Shown: positions 7,496 through 15,231, numbered from the stretch's first letter. The stretch: DNA of 18,911 nt from Candidatus Dojkabacteria bacterium UBA2022 (GCA_002335495.1 DDBW01000011.1:1-18911); one strand, 5' to 3'. The notes: generated by a model not told the origin, from the sequence alone. Program-made: numbers and translations.

Positions 7496-8527
7496 ATGTC
7501 TAAACTGCCTGATCATGTTGGAATTGACTTTGGAAATCACTCGGTTAAAGCTGTTGAGTTAACTGGAGCTGGTACTGCAAGTCCACAGCTTCTCAATTTC
7601 GGAAGCCAAAGAACTCCTCATGGAGTTTTAAATAGTGAAGATGATATCCACCAGAATCAGTTAGCAGATGCACTAAAGACCCTCTTTTCTACCTCGAAAA
7701 TGAGAAATAAGCTTGTGGTTATGGCTTTGCCAGAGTCCTCAGTTTTTACGAGATTCCTTGAGTTTCCTGGAGTTAAGGAGGAAGAATTAGAAAATGCCGT
7801 GTATTACCAGGCTAAGGAGTATATTCCAATGCCCATTGATGATGTGCAGATGAGTTATGTGCCTCTTGGTTTTAATCAGGAGAAAAACGCATGGAAAGTC
7901 CTACTCGTTGCCGCACCTAAGAAAATCATTCAAATCTACCTAAACGTTGCAGAAAAAGCTGGATTACAACCTATTGCTATTGAAACCGAATCAGTTGCAA
8001 TGGGACGAGCTATGTTCAAATCAACCGGAATGAAGCATGTTGTGATGTTGGACTTTGGTGCAACCAGTACCGATATGAGTATTATGCTTGATGGTCAACT
8101 TGTATTCTCTCAAAGTATTGCGATTGGCTCAGATTCTTTGACACAGGCTGTTGTTAACAAATTCAACTTTGAGTACCAGCAGGCTGAAGAGTATAAGCGA
8201 AACTACGGTGTTGTCGAGGGTATTTTGGAAGGAAAAATGTACACTACCCTATCCCCTATTCTTGACGCAATTATGAACGAAGTTAGAAGAGGCATTGAAT
8301 TCTATAAAAACAAAACCCTTGCCTCTGCTCCTAATAACGTTCTTTTGAGTGGTGATGGGGCTTTACTCCCTGGTCTTGCTGATTACATTACTAAAGCCAT
8401 GGGGATGAGTGCTATGCTATCTGATCCATGGAAAGGAATTGTCGTTCCTGATAAGTTTAGAAATCTTGTTACCAAGAGCGCATCTTCATATGCGGTAGCT
8501 ATTGGTCTTGCCTTAAAAGATGAGTAA
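7496..8527 (+). CDS. pilM: Type IV pilus assembly protein PilM
   Basis: PilM is a cytoplasmic actin-like ATPase-fold protein that binds the N-terminal tail of PilN and links the pilus platform to the cytoplasmic motors. The protein is about 343 aa, usual for the family. Actin/FtsA-type nucleotide motifs are visible: 'GIDFGNHSVKAVEL' near the N-terminus (phosphate 1), 'VMLDFGATSTDMSIM' at about 185 (phosphate 2) and 'NVLLSGDGALLPGL' at about 280 (adenosine). I chose the ATG at 7496; an in-frame GTG at 7484 would add four residues. There is no Shine-Dalgarno sequence. It is the first gene of a pilM-pilN-pilO operon and overlaps pilN by 8 bases. Confidence 0.93.
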   Translation: MSKLPDHVGIDFGNHSVKAVELTGAGTASPQLLNFGSQRTPHGVLNSEDDIHQNQLADALKTLFSTSKMRNKLVVMALPESSVFTRFLEFPGVKEEELENAVYYQAKEYIPMPIDDVQMSYVPLGFNQEKNAWKVLLVAAPKKIIQIYLNVAEKAGLQPIAIETESVAMGRAMFKSTGMKHVVMLDFGATSTDMSIMLDGQLVFSQSIAIGSDSLTQAVVNKFNFEYQQAEEYKRNYGVVEGILEGKMYTTLSPILDAIMNEVRRGIEFYKNKTLASAPNNVLLSGDGALLPGLADYITKAMGMSAMLSDPWKGIVVPDKFRNLVTKSASSYAVAIGLALKDE

Positions 8528-9134
8528 AAATAATAAGGAAGTTGTAAACAAAAAGATTGCTGAAAACCTTGTAGGAGGTAAGGCTATTAACTTGATTCCT
8601 CCTAAAACAGAAGCTGAGGTAAAAGTTGAAACTCGCAAAGTTTCCTTGAATATGAATGCCGCATTGGCATTGCTTTTTCTTTTTCTACTTTCCATCGGTA
8701 TCGTTGGATTTAACCTTCTATCAAAACTGGATTTAAATCGAAGAACTGAAGAATTGCTCGCAGTGGAACAAGAAATTCGTTCGAGAGGAGATATTATCTC
8801 GTCCAATGACGAAATTTTAAGAAGGGTAAAACTATATATGAGTATAGAGCAAACCACATATTCTGCTGATGATGTTCTTGAGTACTGGGAGTCAGTGTCA
8901 GCTGGTCTCGGTGAGATTAGTGAAATCAATCTATCACAGGGAATGAACTTTGAAGTCACGGGTACATCTAAGAATTTAGAAGATGTTTCAAAGCTGTGGT
9001 ACCTACTGGGTAATGATGAGAAAATTGAAACCTTAAACTTAAGAAACGTAGCTAAGGATAAAACATTTGTAAGATTTAATTTTGAAGGAAAGCTTGATTA
9101 TGAGCAATTCGAACGACTTGCCGCAACAGAATAA
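8520..9134 (+). CDS. pilN: Type IV pilus assembly protein PilN
   Basis: PilN is a bitopic inner-membrane protein that pairs with PilO and recruits PilM. The protein is 204 aa. A short cytoplasmic tail carries 'INLIPP' (residues 23-28), matching the conserved 'INLLP' PilM-binding motif. A transmembrane helix follows (about 47-67), then a coiled-coil-like stretch (about 70-110) and a small ferredoxin-like domain ending 'FVRFNFEGKL'. It starts inside the end of pilM (8-base overlap) and its end overlaps the proposed pilO start by 35 bases, which fits translational coupling and assembly in fixed proportions. Confidence 0.9.
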   Translation: MSKNNKEVVNKKIAENLVGGKAINLIPPKTEAEVKVETRKVSLNMNAALALLFLFLLSIGIVGFNLLSKLDLNRRTEELLAVEQEIRSRGDIISSNDEILRRVKLYMSIEQTTYSADDVLEYWESVSAGLGEISEINLSQGMNFEVTGTSKNLEDVSKLWYLLGNDEKIETLNLRNVAKDKTFVRFNFEGKLDYEQFERLAATE

Positions 9135-9933
9135 TACTCAGAGTGCTCCAGTTGAAGCTACTCCTACACTTCCTCAGGCTCCAGCGGAGATAAATAATCC
9201 TGCTCCTGTGCAAACTTCCCTTGCCGATAAAAAGGTGCGTTCTGGAGTCATATCGGAGCTTAAACAGTTGCAGCAGGATGTTAAACATTTCAGAGCTTCT
9301 GATCTTGTTGTCCCGATAATGAGTATTATATTCCTAGCTTTGCTAACTTCCTTTGTATATATCCCAATGATCACAAAGGCTATTGAGTTTAGGGAGAAGA
9401 AGGATGAAATTGCTGATAAGATAGTCAAGTTAGAGAGAGTAAATACTGAGCTTTCTAAAATAGATGTTGCGGCCCTGCAATCGGATTTGGCAACTTCAAG
9501 GTCAGTTATTCCTTTTTCCCTTCAGGTTTCAGATTTCGTATTGTATGTAAATGAGTTAGCTGAGGATAAAAATCTAGAATTTAAGGAGATTCTGGCGGGA
9601 GATATCCAGGTTAGAAGTAAAGGTGAAACTAGGGAGATTGATCCAGTTATTAAGGGTGTAAGTGGTCCGTTGAAGTATGGAGGCTCGCTTGAAGACATTG
9701 TCTCATTCCTGGATGAACTCCAAAATATCTCCCCTTATATTATCTCTGCTGATAATATTGAACTTAAGCAGTTCGGAGATGAAGGCGATTGGGAATTATC
9801 ACTCTTAATTACTGGTTTCTATATGAACAAAGCAAGTCTTCCATCTTTAGATATTTACGCTCCATTCTCGCCATACACTCAGTATGAGGCGGTGCTAAAT
9901 ACCTTCTCAAGCAAAGCTGAAAGCTCGCAATAA
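9100..9933 (+). CDS. pilO: Type IV pilus assembly protein PilO
   Basis: PilO forms heterodimers with PilN in the membrane platform of the pilus machine. The protein is about 277 aa. A Pro/Gln/Asn-rich cytoplasmic tail of about 40 residues is longer than usual for the family. It is followed by a transmembrane helix (about 69-90), a helical coiled-coil region (about 95-130) and a C-terminal domain with 'VSGPLKYGGSLEDIVSFLDEL', reading like the PilO pattern 'v.l.G.y..l..fl..l'. I chose the ATG at 9100, preceded by GAAGGA at 9084-9089 as a possible ribosome binding site; an in-frame TTG at 9082 is less likely. No PilP or PilQ gene follows. The operon ends at the hairpin near 9995. Confidence 0.85.
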   Translation: MSNSNDLPQQNNTQSAPVEATPTLPQAPAEINNPAPVQTSLADKKVRSGVISELKQLQQDVKHFRASDLVVPIMSIIFLALLTSFVYIPMITKAIEFREKKDEIADKIVKLERVNTELSKIDVAALQSDLATSRSVIPFSLQVSDFVLYVNELAEDKNLEFKEILAGDIQVRSKGETREIDPVIKGVSGPLKYGGSLEDIVSFLDELQNISPYIISADNIELKQFGDEGDWELSLLITGFYMNKASLPSLDIYAPFSPYTQYEAVLNTFSSKAESSQ

Positions 9934-9982
9934 TTATATTCAATCCATTTTATTTGAGTATTGAGGTTTATCAGCGTAAATA

Positions 9983-10006
9983 AAACCCCACCAAAAGGTG
10001 GGGTTT
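9983..10006. terminator. Bidirectional intrinsic terminator between pilO and khpA
   Basis: A perfect 10-bp stem (AAACCCCACC / GGTGGGGTTT) has an AAAA loop and lies between two convergent operons. On the - strand the hairpin is followed by TTTTATTTA, a proper U-rich tail, so it best fits termination after khpA. On the + strand the tail is only TTT before CAG, so termination after pilO may be weaker. Confidence 0.9.
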
Positions 10007-10027
10007 CAGATTCAAGTTTATTTAGAG

Positions 10028-10345
10028 TTATATCTCGTCGTTTAGCATGTCATCGCTGGATGCTGCTTCTACCTGTGGATTGTCAAAGCTTCTTGGTCCT
10101 TTCTGATCCTCATCTACAAGTACCTTAACTCTTTTGTTATTTCTAATTGCACTGATAGTGATTAAATCTCTTATTGCATTTATGGTTCTACCTTTTCTTC
10201 CAATGACAACTCCCTTATCTTGCTCGGATACTTTAACGTTGAGAATCATTAGTCCTGGAAAATCTACGCTCTCCTTCTCCTCAATTTCAACTTCATCTGG
10301 GTTATTTACAATTGATTTTACAATATACTCGAGTAAGTCTTTCAT
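10028..10345 (-). CDS. khpA: KH-domain RNA-binding protein KhpA (YlqC family)
   Basis: This is a small single-KH protein that binds RNA and, in Gram-positive bacteria, partners KhpB in control of cell division and envelope growth. The protein is 105 aa. It shows 'MKDLLEYIVKSIVNNPDEV' at the N-terminus and 'VVIGRKGRTINAIR' (about 46-59) with the KH GxxG loop as G49-R-K-G52, followed by 'VKVLVDED'. Family members are usually about 75-80 aa; this one has an acidic, disordered tail of about 22 residues ('AASSDDMLNDEI'). It follows rpsP by 27 bases, the common rpsP-khpA pairing seen in many bacteria, and is the last gene of the cluster before the terminator. Confidence 0.92.
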   Translation of the reverse strand: MKDLLEYIVKSIVNNPDEVEIEEKESVDFPGLMILNVKVSEQDKGVVIGRKGRTINAIRDLITISAIRNNKRVKVLVDEDQKGPRSFDNPQVEAASSDDMLNDEI

Positions 10346-10372
10346 GGCTTTGTGTTTTTAAATTACCTTAAA

Positions 10373-10681
10373 TTAAGCGGCTGAAGTATCAGCTTTCTTC
10401 TTAGCTCTACCCTTGGATAGGGTTGAACCTTTCTTCACACTCTTTAATATACCATTCTTTACTAGGTAGTGTGCAACTGTATCGGTAGGTTGAGCTCCTT
10501 TGGCTAACCATTCCTTAGCTGCCTCTAAATCAATTTGGAATGTAGATGGTTTTGTTCTTGGGTTATAGTATCCCAATTCCGCAACTGCTCTACTGCCTCT
10601 TTTAAGAGTTGAAGGCATAACTACAATTCTGTAGTGAGGCTCTCCTTTTTTACCTGTTCTCTTTAATCTTATTTTTAACAT
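10373..10681 (-). CDS. rpsP: 30S ribosomal protein S16
   Basis: S16 is a primary component of the small ribosomal subunit body and binds 16S rRNA. The protein is 102 aa. The N-terminal 'MLKIRLKRTGKKGEPHYRIVV' pattern, the 'ELGYYNPRT' segment (about 36-44) and 'WLAKGAQPTDTV' (about 57-68) are all diagnostic. The C-terminal 20 residues are lysine-, serine- and alanine-rich, a normal variable tail. It has its own candidate promoter overlapping the end of rnc and lies 34 bases downstream of that gene; khpA follows. Confidence 0.97.
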   Translation of the reverse strand: MLKIRLKRTGKKGEPHYRIVVMPSTLKRGSRAVAELGYYNPRTKPSTFQIDLEAAKEWLAKGAQPTDTVAHYLVKNGILKSVKKGSTLSKGRAKKKADTSAA

Positions 10682-10690
10682 AGCTGGGCT

Positions 10691-10719
10691 ATTGTAACAA
10701 ATGAACTTATGTAATTCAA
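10691..10719 (-). promoter_or_regulatory. Internal promoter for rpsP-khpA
   Basis: On the - strand, TTGAAT (10719-10714) and TACAAT (10696-10691) are separated by exactly 17 bases. Nine bases separate the -10 from the rpsP ATG, giving a predicted leader of only 2-3 bases. The -35 overlaps the rnc stop codon. Confidence 0.6.
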
Positions 10720-11432
10720 GCCTTATCGTTATTTATCGCTATTTGTTGAAGCGCTTCAGAGGCGGCTTGCTCCTCTGCTTTCTGCTTACTACTTCCACTA
10801 CCTCTCCCCATCTCTTTGTCGTTCACCAGAACCGCCATAGTGAATATTTTGTTATGATCAGGGCCTTCTTCGGCTACTACCTTATAAATTGGAGTGACTT
10901 TATACTGTTCCTGGGCCAACTCTTGGAACTTAGTTTTAGGGTCAATATCAAGACGATTTTCAACGATTTCATTAATGATTGGAATTAATACCTGATGTAC
11001 AAATTCTCTGCATGTCTCAAAACCTTTGTCCAAGTATAGAGCTCCTAGTACGGCTTCAAAAGTATTTGCAAGGAGGTAGTCCTTTTCACGTCCTCCGGTA
11101 TTTTCCTCTCCAATTGACATTCGAAGGTATTCTCCATATTTGAGGTCTCGTGCAATTCGTGCTAGGGTTTCGGTTCGAACAGTTGCTGCTCTGAAACTTG
11201 TTAGCTCTCCTTCTGGTCTGTCAGAGTATGTTTTAAAGAGATGCTCGGATACTATTAATTCAAGGACCGCGTCCCCAAGGAATTCTAGGCGCTCATTATG
11301 ATTGCCGACATTTTCGCCTTTTTTTTCATTTAGGTATGATCGGTGTGTAAATGCCTCTTCGTATAGAGATAGGTTTGAAGTCTCTCCTATTCCTATGTCA
11401 GTTAGATATTTCTTTAAGTTCTTAATTTCCAT
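10716..11432 (-). CDS. rnc: Ribonuclease III
   Basis: RNase III cleaves double-stranded RNA and matures rRNA precursors. The protein is 238 aa, normal length. The nuclease domain has the signature 'NERLEFLGDAVL' (46-57), with catalytic acids E47, E50 and D54, and the second motif 'LLANTFEAVLGALYLD' (120-135), in which E126 is present but the usual Asp of 'ADxxEA' is Asn123. A double-stranded RNA-binding domain occupies about 165-235 ('DPKTKFQELAQEQ', 'GSGSSKQKAEEQAASEAL'). The start overlaps the end of nusB by 11 bases and has one of the few clear Shine-Dalgarno sequences in the window. It lies between nusB and rpsP in the RNA-maturation and translation cluster. Confidence 0.96.
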   Translation of the reverse strand: MEIKNLKKYLTDIGIGETSNLSLYEEAFTHRSYLNEKKGENVGNHNERLEFLGDAVLELIVSEHLFKTYSDRPEGELTSFRAATVRTETLARIARDLKYGEYLRMSIGEENTGGREKDYLLANTFEAVLGALYLDKGFETCREFVHQVLIPIINEIVENRLDIDPKTKFQELAQEQYKVTPIYKVVAEEGPDHNKIFTMAVLVNDKEMGRGSGSSKQKAEEQAASEALQQIAINNDKA

Positions 11433-11871
11433 TGTTCTCCTTCTTAATTACTTCGTATATAGCTCCGAGGACTCCATTTACAAATTTATCGCTAGCAGAT
11501 CCTCCGAAATCCTTGGCAAGTTCAATTGCTTCGTCTATTGCAACCTTAGGAGGGGTTATCTTCATTACAAAACCTTCTAATATAGCAACCCTAAGAATTA
11601 CTAGGTCAACTCTCTTTATCTGTTCAATTGGCCACTGTGGCGCATATTTTGTGATTATTGAGTCTATTTCGGCCTGGTTATCCTTTACGCCATTAATGAT
11701 GGCTTCGTACAAGTGATCGTCAAAATGTTCAATCTCATCTATTTCTGCAAGCTGTTCTTTCTCGTATTGAAGTCTATCGCCAAGGGATGGATCAGTTTTG
11801 AAATCCAAGGAAAATAGATACTGTATTGCAAGCGTTCTCGCTAAATGTCTTGGATCTGTCGCTTTCTTCAT
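11422..11871 (-). CDS. nusB: Transcription antitermination factor NusB
   Basis: NusB works with NusE/S10 at boxA sequences in rRNA leader transcripts to prevent early termination. The protein is 149 aa, typical length and all-helical. Family hallmarks are the N-terminal 'ARTLAIQYLFSLDF' (about 10-23), the mid-region 'WPIEQIKRVDLVILRVAI' (about 79-96) and 'PPKVAIDEAIELAKDFGG' (about 107-124) with 'DKFVNGVLGAI' near the C-terminus. It starts two bases after rpmF ends and overlaps rnc by 11 bases, so rpmF-nusB-rnc form a tight transcriptional unit. Confidence 0.95.
   Translation of the reverse strand: MKKATDPRHLARTLAIQYLFSLDFKTDPSLGDRLQYEKEQLAEIDEIEHFDDHLYEAIINGVKDNQAEIDSIITKYAPQWPIEQIKRVDLVILRVAILEGFVMKITPPKVAIDEAIELAKDFGGSASDKFVNGVLGAIYEVIKKENNGN
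11437..11442 (-). promoter_or_regulatory. Shine-Dalgarno sequence of rnc
   Basis: AAGGAG on the - strand lies four bases before the rnc ATG, inside the 3' end of nusB. It is notable because most starts in this window lack such a site. Confidence 0.7.
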
Positions 11872-11873
11872 TG

Positions 11874-12068
11874 CTATTTGCTTGATTCAGCTTTAGCCTC
11901 TGTCTTTACCTCTCCTCCGTAATATCCACAGTACTCACATGCGAAGTGAGGTCTTTTTGCTTTTTTACACTTTGGACATACAGAAAGCGCTGGCATTGGC
12001 AATGCATCTTGTGATCTTCTTCTATTTCTTCTGCCTTTAGACAATTTTCTTTTTGGAAGTGCACCCAT
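11874..12068 (-). CDS. rpmF: 50S ribosomal protein L32
   Basis: This is a small zinc-ribbon protein of the large subunit. The protein is 64 aa. The N-terminal basic segment 'LPKRKLSKGRRNRRRSQDAL' is typical, followed by the zinc ribbon with C31-x2-C34 and C44-x2-C47 ('CPKC' and 'CEYC'). The four cysteines mark the zinc-binding form of L32. The C-terminus adds a short Lys/Glu/Ala tail. It is the first gene of the - strand cluster, with a promoter directly upstream. Confidence 0.95.
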   Translation of the reverse strand: MGALPKRKLSKGRRNRRRSQDALPMPALSVCPKCKKAKRPHFACEYCGYYGGEVKTEAKAESSK

Positions 12069-12100
12069 TTCTTCAGTGTTTCTATTAGATTAACATGTTG

Positions 12101-12129
12101 ATTATATGGAAAAATATCCGTATATGCAA
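12101..12129 (-). promoter_or_regulatory. Promoter of the rpmF-nusB-rnc operon
   Basis: On the - strand, TTGCAT (12129-12124) and a perfect TATAAT (12106-12101) are separated by 17 bases. Predicted start is near 12094, leaving a leader of about 26 bases. The promoter lies in the 66-base gap after the Clp-like gene, in which I see no terminator hairpin. Confidence 0.7.
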
Positions 12130-12134
12130 CCTAT

Positions 12135-14825
12135 TTATATAATCCAGCTCTCTCTTATCTTAATCTCAGCCCCACTCTTTAAATTCTCATTCAATATCTC
12201 ACTTGCAATTCGACCCTCAATATTCTCTTGGATGTATCTTCGGATAGGTCTTGCTCCGAAGGCTGGATCATATGCTTTGTTTGCAATGAGCATCGGGATG
12301 GTCTTCTCCCATGTCAATGTTATGCCTTGGTCACTTGTTCTTGCTGCTAATTCTGCTAGAAGTAGCTCTGTAATTTGAGAGAGCTCATCCATAGATTGTG
12401 GCGAGAATACAATAATACTGTCGTATCGGTTAAATAATTCGGGGCGTATTCTCTGCTTGAGCTCTATCATTACGAGGTCTTTTATATGCTCCCACATCAT
12501 GTCTTCTTGGAAGTTTTTCATTATTATGTCACTAGCTATATTGCTGGTGCATATAATAATAGTATCTCTGAAACTAATTACCTCTCCTTGTATACTCGTT
12601 AAAATTCCTTCATCAAATATCTGTAAGAATATATCTAGTACCTGTGGGCTTGCCTTTTCTATCTCGTCAAAAAGAACTACTGTATATGGGTTCTTTTTTA
12701 CTTTATCGACAAGACTCAATGTTGAATTATCGCCTCCAAGTAGTCTGTTGACGCTACCATCCTCCTGATATTCCGACATATCAATGCGAACTATATCTGA
12801 CCTGGTATTAAAGTATTCCTGACTGAGAACCTTGGCAAGGTGGGTTTTCCCTACTCCAGTTGGGCCTATGAATAGAAATGTTCCAATTGGTTTATTAGGG
12901 TTTCTAATGCCAGTTCTGGATCTCTTAATAGAGTCTACAATAGCTTTTATAGCCTCATCCTGTCCAATTACTCTCCCCTTGATCTTTTCCTCGAGTTTAA
13001 TTAGTTTTTCGACATCTAGTGATGATATCGATTCTACATCTATATTAGATTGTATAGAGACTATTTTGGCGATATGCTCATCTGTAAGGATCGATACTTC
13101 ATTGGCCTGAGCCCACGAGCAGGCGGCTTCTAGGATATCAACAGCGCTATCTGGAAGCATTCGGTCGTGCACATATCGTTGAGCAAGTTCTGCAGCTGAA
13201 GTTAAGGCCTTAGTGGTTATATATATTCTAAATATTCTCTCAAACTTTTCTACCTTGCTTTGTAGAATTGTTACTGTATCTGTAAGGCTGAGCTCTTTTA
13301 CTTCAATATTTGTAAAACTTTGGCGGAAGGTCTCGTTCGTATAGAAGTATTTCTTATAGTTACTGTAGTTAACTGTTCCAATTACAGGGAAGGTGCCTTC
13401 TAATATATAGGGAAGAATTATATTCGCAATTGAGTTTCCCGACTCTTCTGCTTTAGCAGGAAGTAGTTCTTGTAGCTCATCAATGTATAGAATTGTATTT
13501 CCGGCTCCTGCTAGCTCTTGCATTGCTCGCTGAATTACAGACTCTACGTTTTTCATGTTTGATGCGTATGCAATCATGCCGTTGAGGTCTAGTTGGACAA
13601 TCCTTTTTCCAAGGAGTTGAGGAGGTACATTACCGTTGTTAATCTTTTGAGCCAAACCTTTTATCAAGCTGCTCTTCCCTACTCCAGGATCCCCAATTAA
13701 CAGAGCATTCCTTTTACCTACTTTCCCTATTATGGATACAAGCTCATCAACCTCTTCTGCGTGTCCAATACCAAATTTCTCATAGCTGTTAGCAACATCT
13801 TCGTTTATCTCTTTTGAGAAATGATTGAGAACAAAGGTGTACCCATAGACCCAGCTTTTAGCTATCCCATTTGTTTTATGATATTCGTACTCAGGATCAA
13901 AGTATGTGTAATTACTTTTTCTTTTCAACTCTCTCTCGTATATATAACTTACCCTGAGGGTTCTCATGGTAGAGTTTCTTTTTTGGAGCTCTTTTTCTAA
14001 ATCAGGAAGGATTTTAAATAGTGAGAGGAAGAGGTGTATAGGTTCGATTTTGTAAGACTCTGTTAATAGGGCCTCCTCTGCAGCGTACAAAAGTACGCTT
14101 CTAAGTCCATTAATTTTTATCTCCTGGGTTTCATCAAATAGCTCCTGTGAGTTGGTAATATGATTACTGAACTCCTCAAGGGCAGACCTTTTAAGTACTG
14201 TTCTTATGTCCGGGTCTTCAATTAGATACTTTATAATGCTTTTAAGCTGGTATTTATTCTTATGGAGATACTCCAGGTAGTCTAGAGATTCTTCAGAGAG
14301 AAAGTCTGATACATTGAGTTGGGCATATCTTCCGAATTTAATTTCTCCGCTTCTAATAAGTTCCATCTCAGAGTCTGCGATGTTGCTGATACGAGGCAGT
14401 TTGTGCGCTGATGTATATTTTCGGTAAGTCGCAAACCATAGTAGGATTACTCCCACTGCTGATAACCAGAAAATTGTGTTTATAAGATTATTTGGGATGA
14501 AATTCTCTAAAGTTACCAAGTATTGGTTATTCCCTAGGATCTTTAGAACGTAGCTAGTTGATACCACAATTCCAGGGATTATTATCGCGTTTGCAAGCTT
14601 TCGTTGTATCCCTTGATATAGGTTGAAGTTGGAATATCCTTTAGCTGTTTTAACGATATCCATTTCCGAAACCGTAAATATACTGTCTCTTGTAACCATG
14701 AACTCTTGAAGATTATCCTCGTCCACGAGAGGATATTTCCCACTCTTTATCATTGTGTATCTATTGTTATCCCTGTTGTGGTATCCGTAAACAATCTTGT
14801 TTGTGTTTTCTAGTTCTAATGCCAT
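12135..14825 (-). CDS. Membrane-anchored double-AAA+ Clp-family ATPase with altered pore loops
   Basis: The protein is 896 aa. Two hydrophobic segments (about 77-97 and 114-134) anchor it in the membrane, and residues 175-285 resemble one degenerate Clp N-domain. D1 has Walker A 'GDPGVGKSS' (378-386) and Walker B D449-E450. D2 has Walker A 'GPTGVGKT' (654-661), Walker B D720-E721, sensor 1 'TSN' (760-762), a likely Arg finger R800 and the sensor-2 'GARPIRR'. It has no ClpB/ClpC-type middle domain, so the layout is ClpA-like. The canonical pore-loop 'KYRG' of D1 reads 'SNMK' (422-425), and the 'GYVG' loop of D2 is deleted near 697-702. The D1 'RR' Arg fingers read Q502-S503. I find no IGF/IGL-type ClpP-docking tripeptide. 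It is downstream of, and four bases from, a small membrane protein gene. The family is certain; an ATP-driven membrane-tethered remodelling role is inferred. Confidence 0.9.
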   Translation of the reverse strand: MALELENTNKIVYGYHNRDNNRYTMIKSGKYPLVDEDNLQEFMVTRDSIFTVSEMDIVKTAKGYSNFNLYQGIQRKLANAIIIPGIVVSTSYVLKILGNNQYLVTLENFIPNNLINTIFWLSAVGVILLWFATYRKYTSAHKLPRISNIADSEMELIRSGEIKFGRYAQLNVSDFLSEESLDYLEYLHKNKYQLKSIIKYLIEDPDIRTVLKRSALEEFSNHITNSQELFDETQEIKINGLRSVLLYAAEEALLTESYKIEPIHLFLSLFKILPDLEKELQKRNSTMRTLRVSYIYERELKRKSNYTYFDPEYEYHKTNGIAKSWVYGYTFVLNHFSKEINEDVANSYEKFGIGHAEEVDELVSIIGKVGKRNALLIGDPGVGKSSLIKGLAQKINNGNVPPQLLGKRIVQLDLNGMIAYASNMKNVESVIQRAMQELAGAGNTILYIDELQELLPAKAEESGNSIANIILPYILEGTFPVIGTVNYSNYKKYFYTNETFRQSFTNIEVKELSLTDTVTILQSKVEKFERIFRIYITTKALTSAAELAQRYVHDRMLPDSAVDILEAACSWAQANEVSILTDEHIAKIVSIQSNIDVESISSLDVEKLIKLEEKIKGRVIGQDEAIKAIVDSIKRSRTGIRNPNKPIGTFLFIGPTGVGKTHLAKVLSQEYFNTRSDIVRIDMSEYQEDGSVNRLLGGDNSTLSLVDKVKKNPYTVVLFDEIEKASPQVLDIFLQIFDEGILTSIQGEVISFRDTIIICTSNIASDIIMKNFQEDMMWEHIKDLVMIELKQRIRPELFNRYDSIIVFSPQSMDELSQITELLLAELAARTSDQGITLTWEKTIPMLIANKAYDPAFGARPIRRYIQENIEGRIASEILNENLKSGAEIKIRESWII

Positions 14826-14829
14826 ATGC

Positions 14830-15231
14830 TTATATAAAAGGTGAGATAATTGTCATTACCGCCGAAAGGATAGGGATAATTATCCAGAAGAGCATGAGAG
14901 AAACGTATCCAGTTGTTGTTAATGCTACGAGGAAAAGTCCGATAGGAATGAAAATTAATCTAGCTACAATGCCAATTAGGTATCCAACCGGGTGTTTATC
15001 CCTGTGCCAAGGTACAAAGAAGGTTCTCAGAAGAAAGGATGTCGAAAATCTATCATCTATAATGTCGATAATTCTAATGTACTGTTTTATATAAACAACG
15101 GGTTGTTTGATGTACCACCAGGTAGTAAAGTCCTTAAAAGTGTTGGTGAGGAATTGATATGGGCTTGTACTATCTGTTATTTCTTTGGGGTTAAATAAGT
15201 CCATTTTACCTTGTATTGTATGGGCAGTCAT
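14830..15231 (-). CDS. Small membrane protein paired with the Clp-like ATPase
   Basis: The protein is about 133 aa, with two hydrophobic segments near the C-terminus (about 82-107 and 109-130) and a soluble N-terminal half rich in aromatic residues. It carries 'LLRTFFVPWHRD' (about 67-78) just before the first membrane segment, a pattern I recall from small patescibacterial membrane proteins of unknown function. An alternative ATG at 15204 would remove nine residues. It is the first gene of a two-gene operon with the Clp-like ATPase, separated by four bases, so the two products probably form a complex in the membrane. I cannot assign a biochemical function. Confidence 0.75.
   Translation of the reverse strand: MTAHTIQGKMDLFNPKEITDSTSPYQFLTNTFKDFTTWWYIKQPVVYIKQYIRIIDIIDDRFSTSFLLRTFFVPWHRDKHPVGYLIGIVARLIFIPIGLFLVALTTTGYVSLMLFWIIIPILSAVMTIISPFI

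Noticed and set aside
9082..9099. TTG start for pilO adding MKESLI
   Set aside because: The ATG at 9100 has a purine-rich GAAGGA upstream; the TTG has none and would extend the overlap with pilN to 53 bases.
14992..15198. Small + strand open frame opposite the Clp-partner gene
   Set aside because: It has no similarity, promoter or spacing to support it, and the opposite strand holds a membrane protein coupled to the Clp-like gene.
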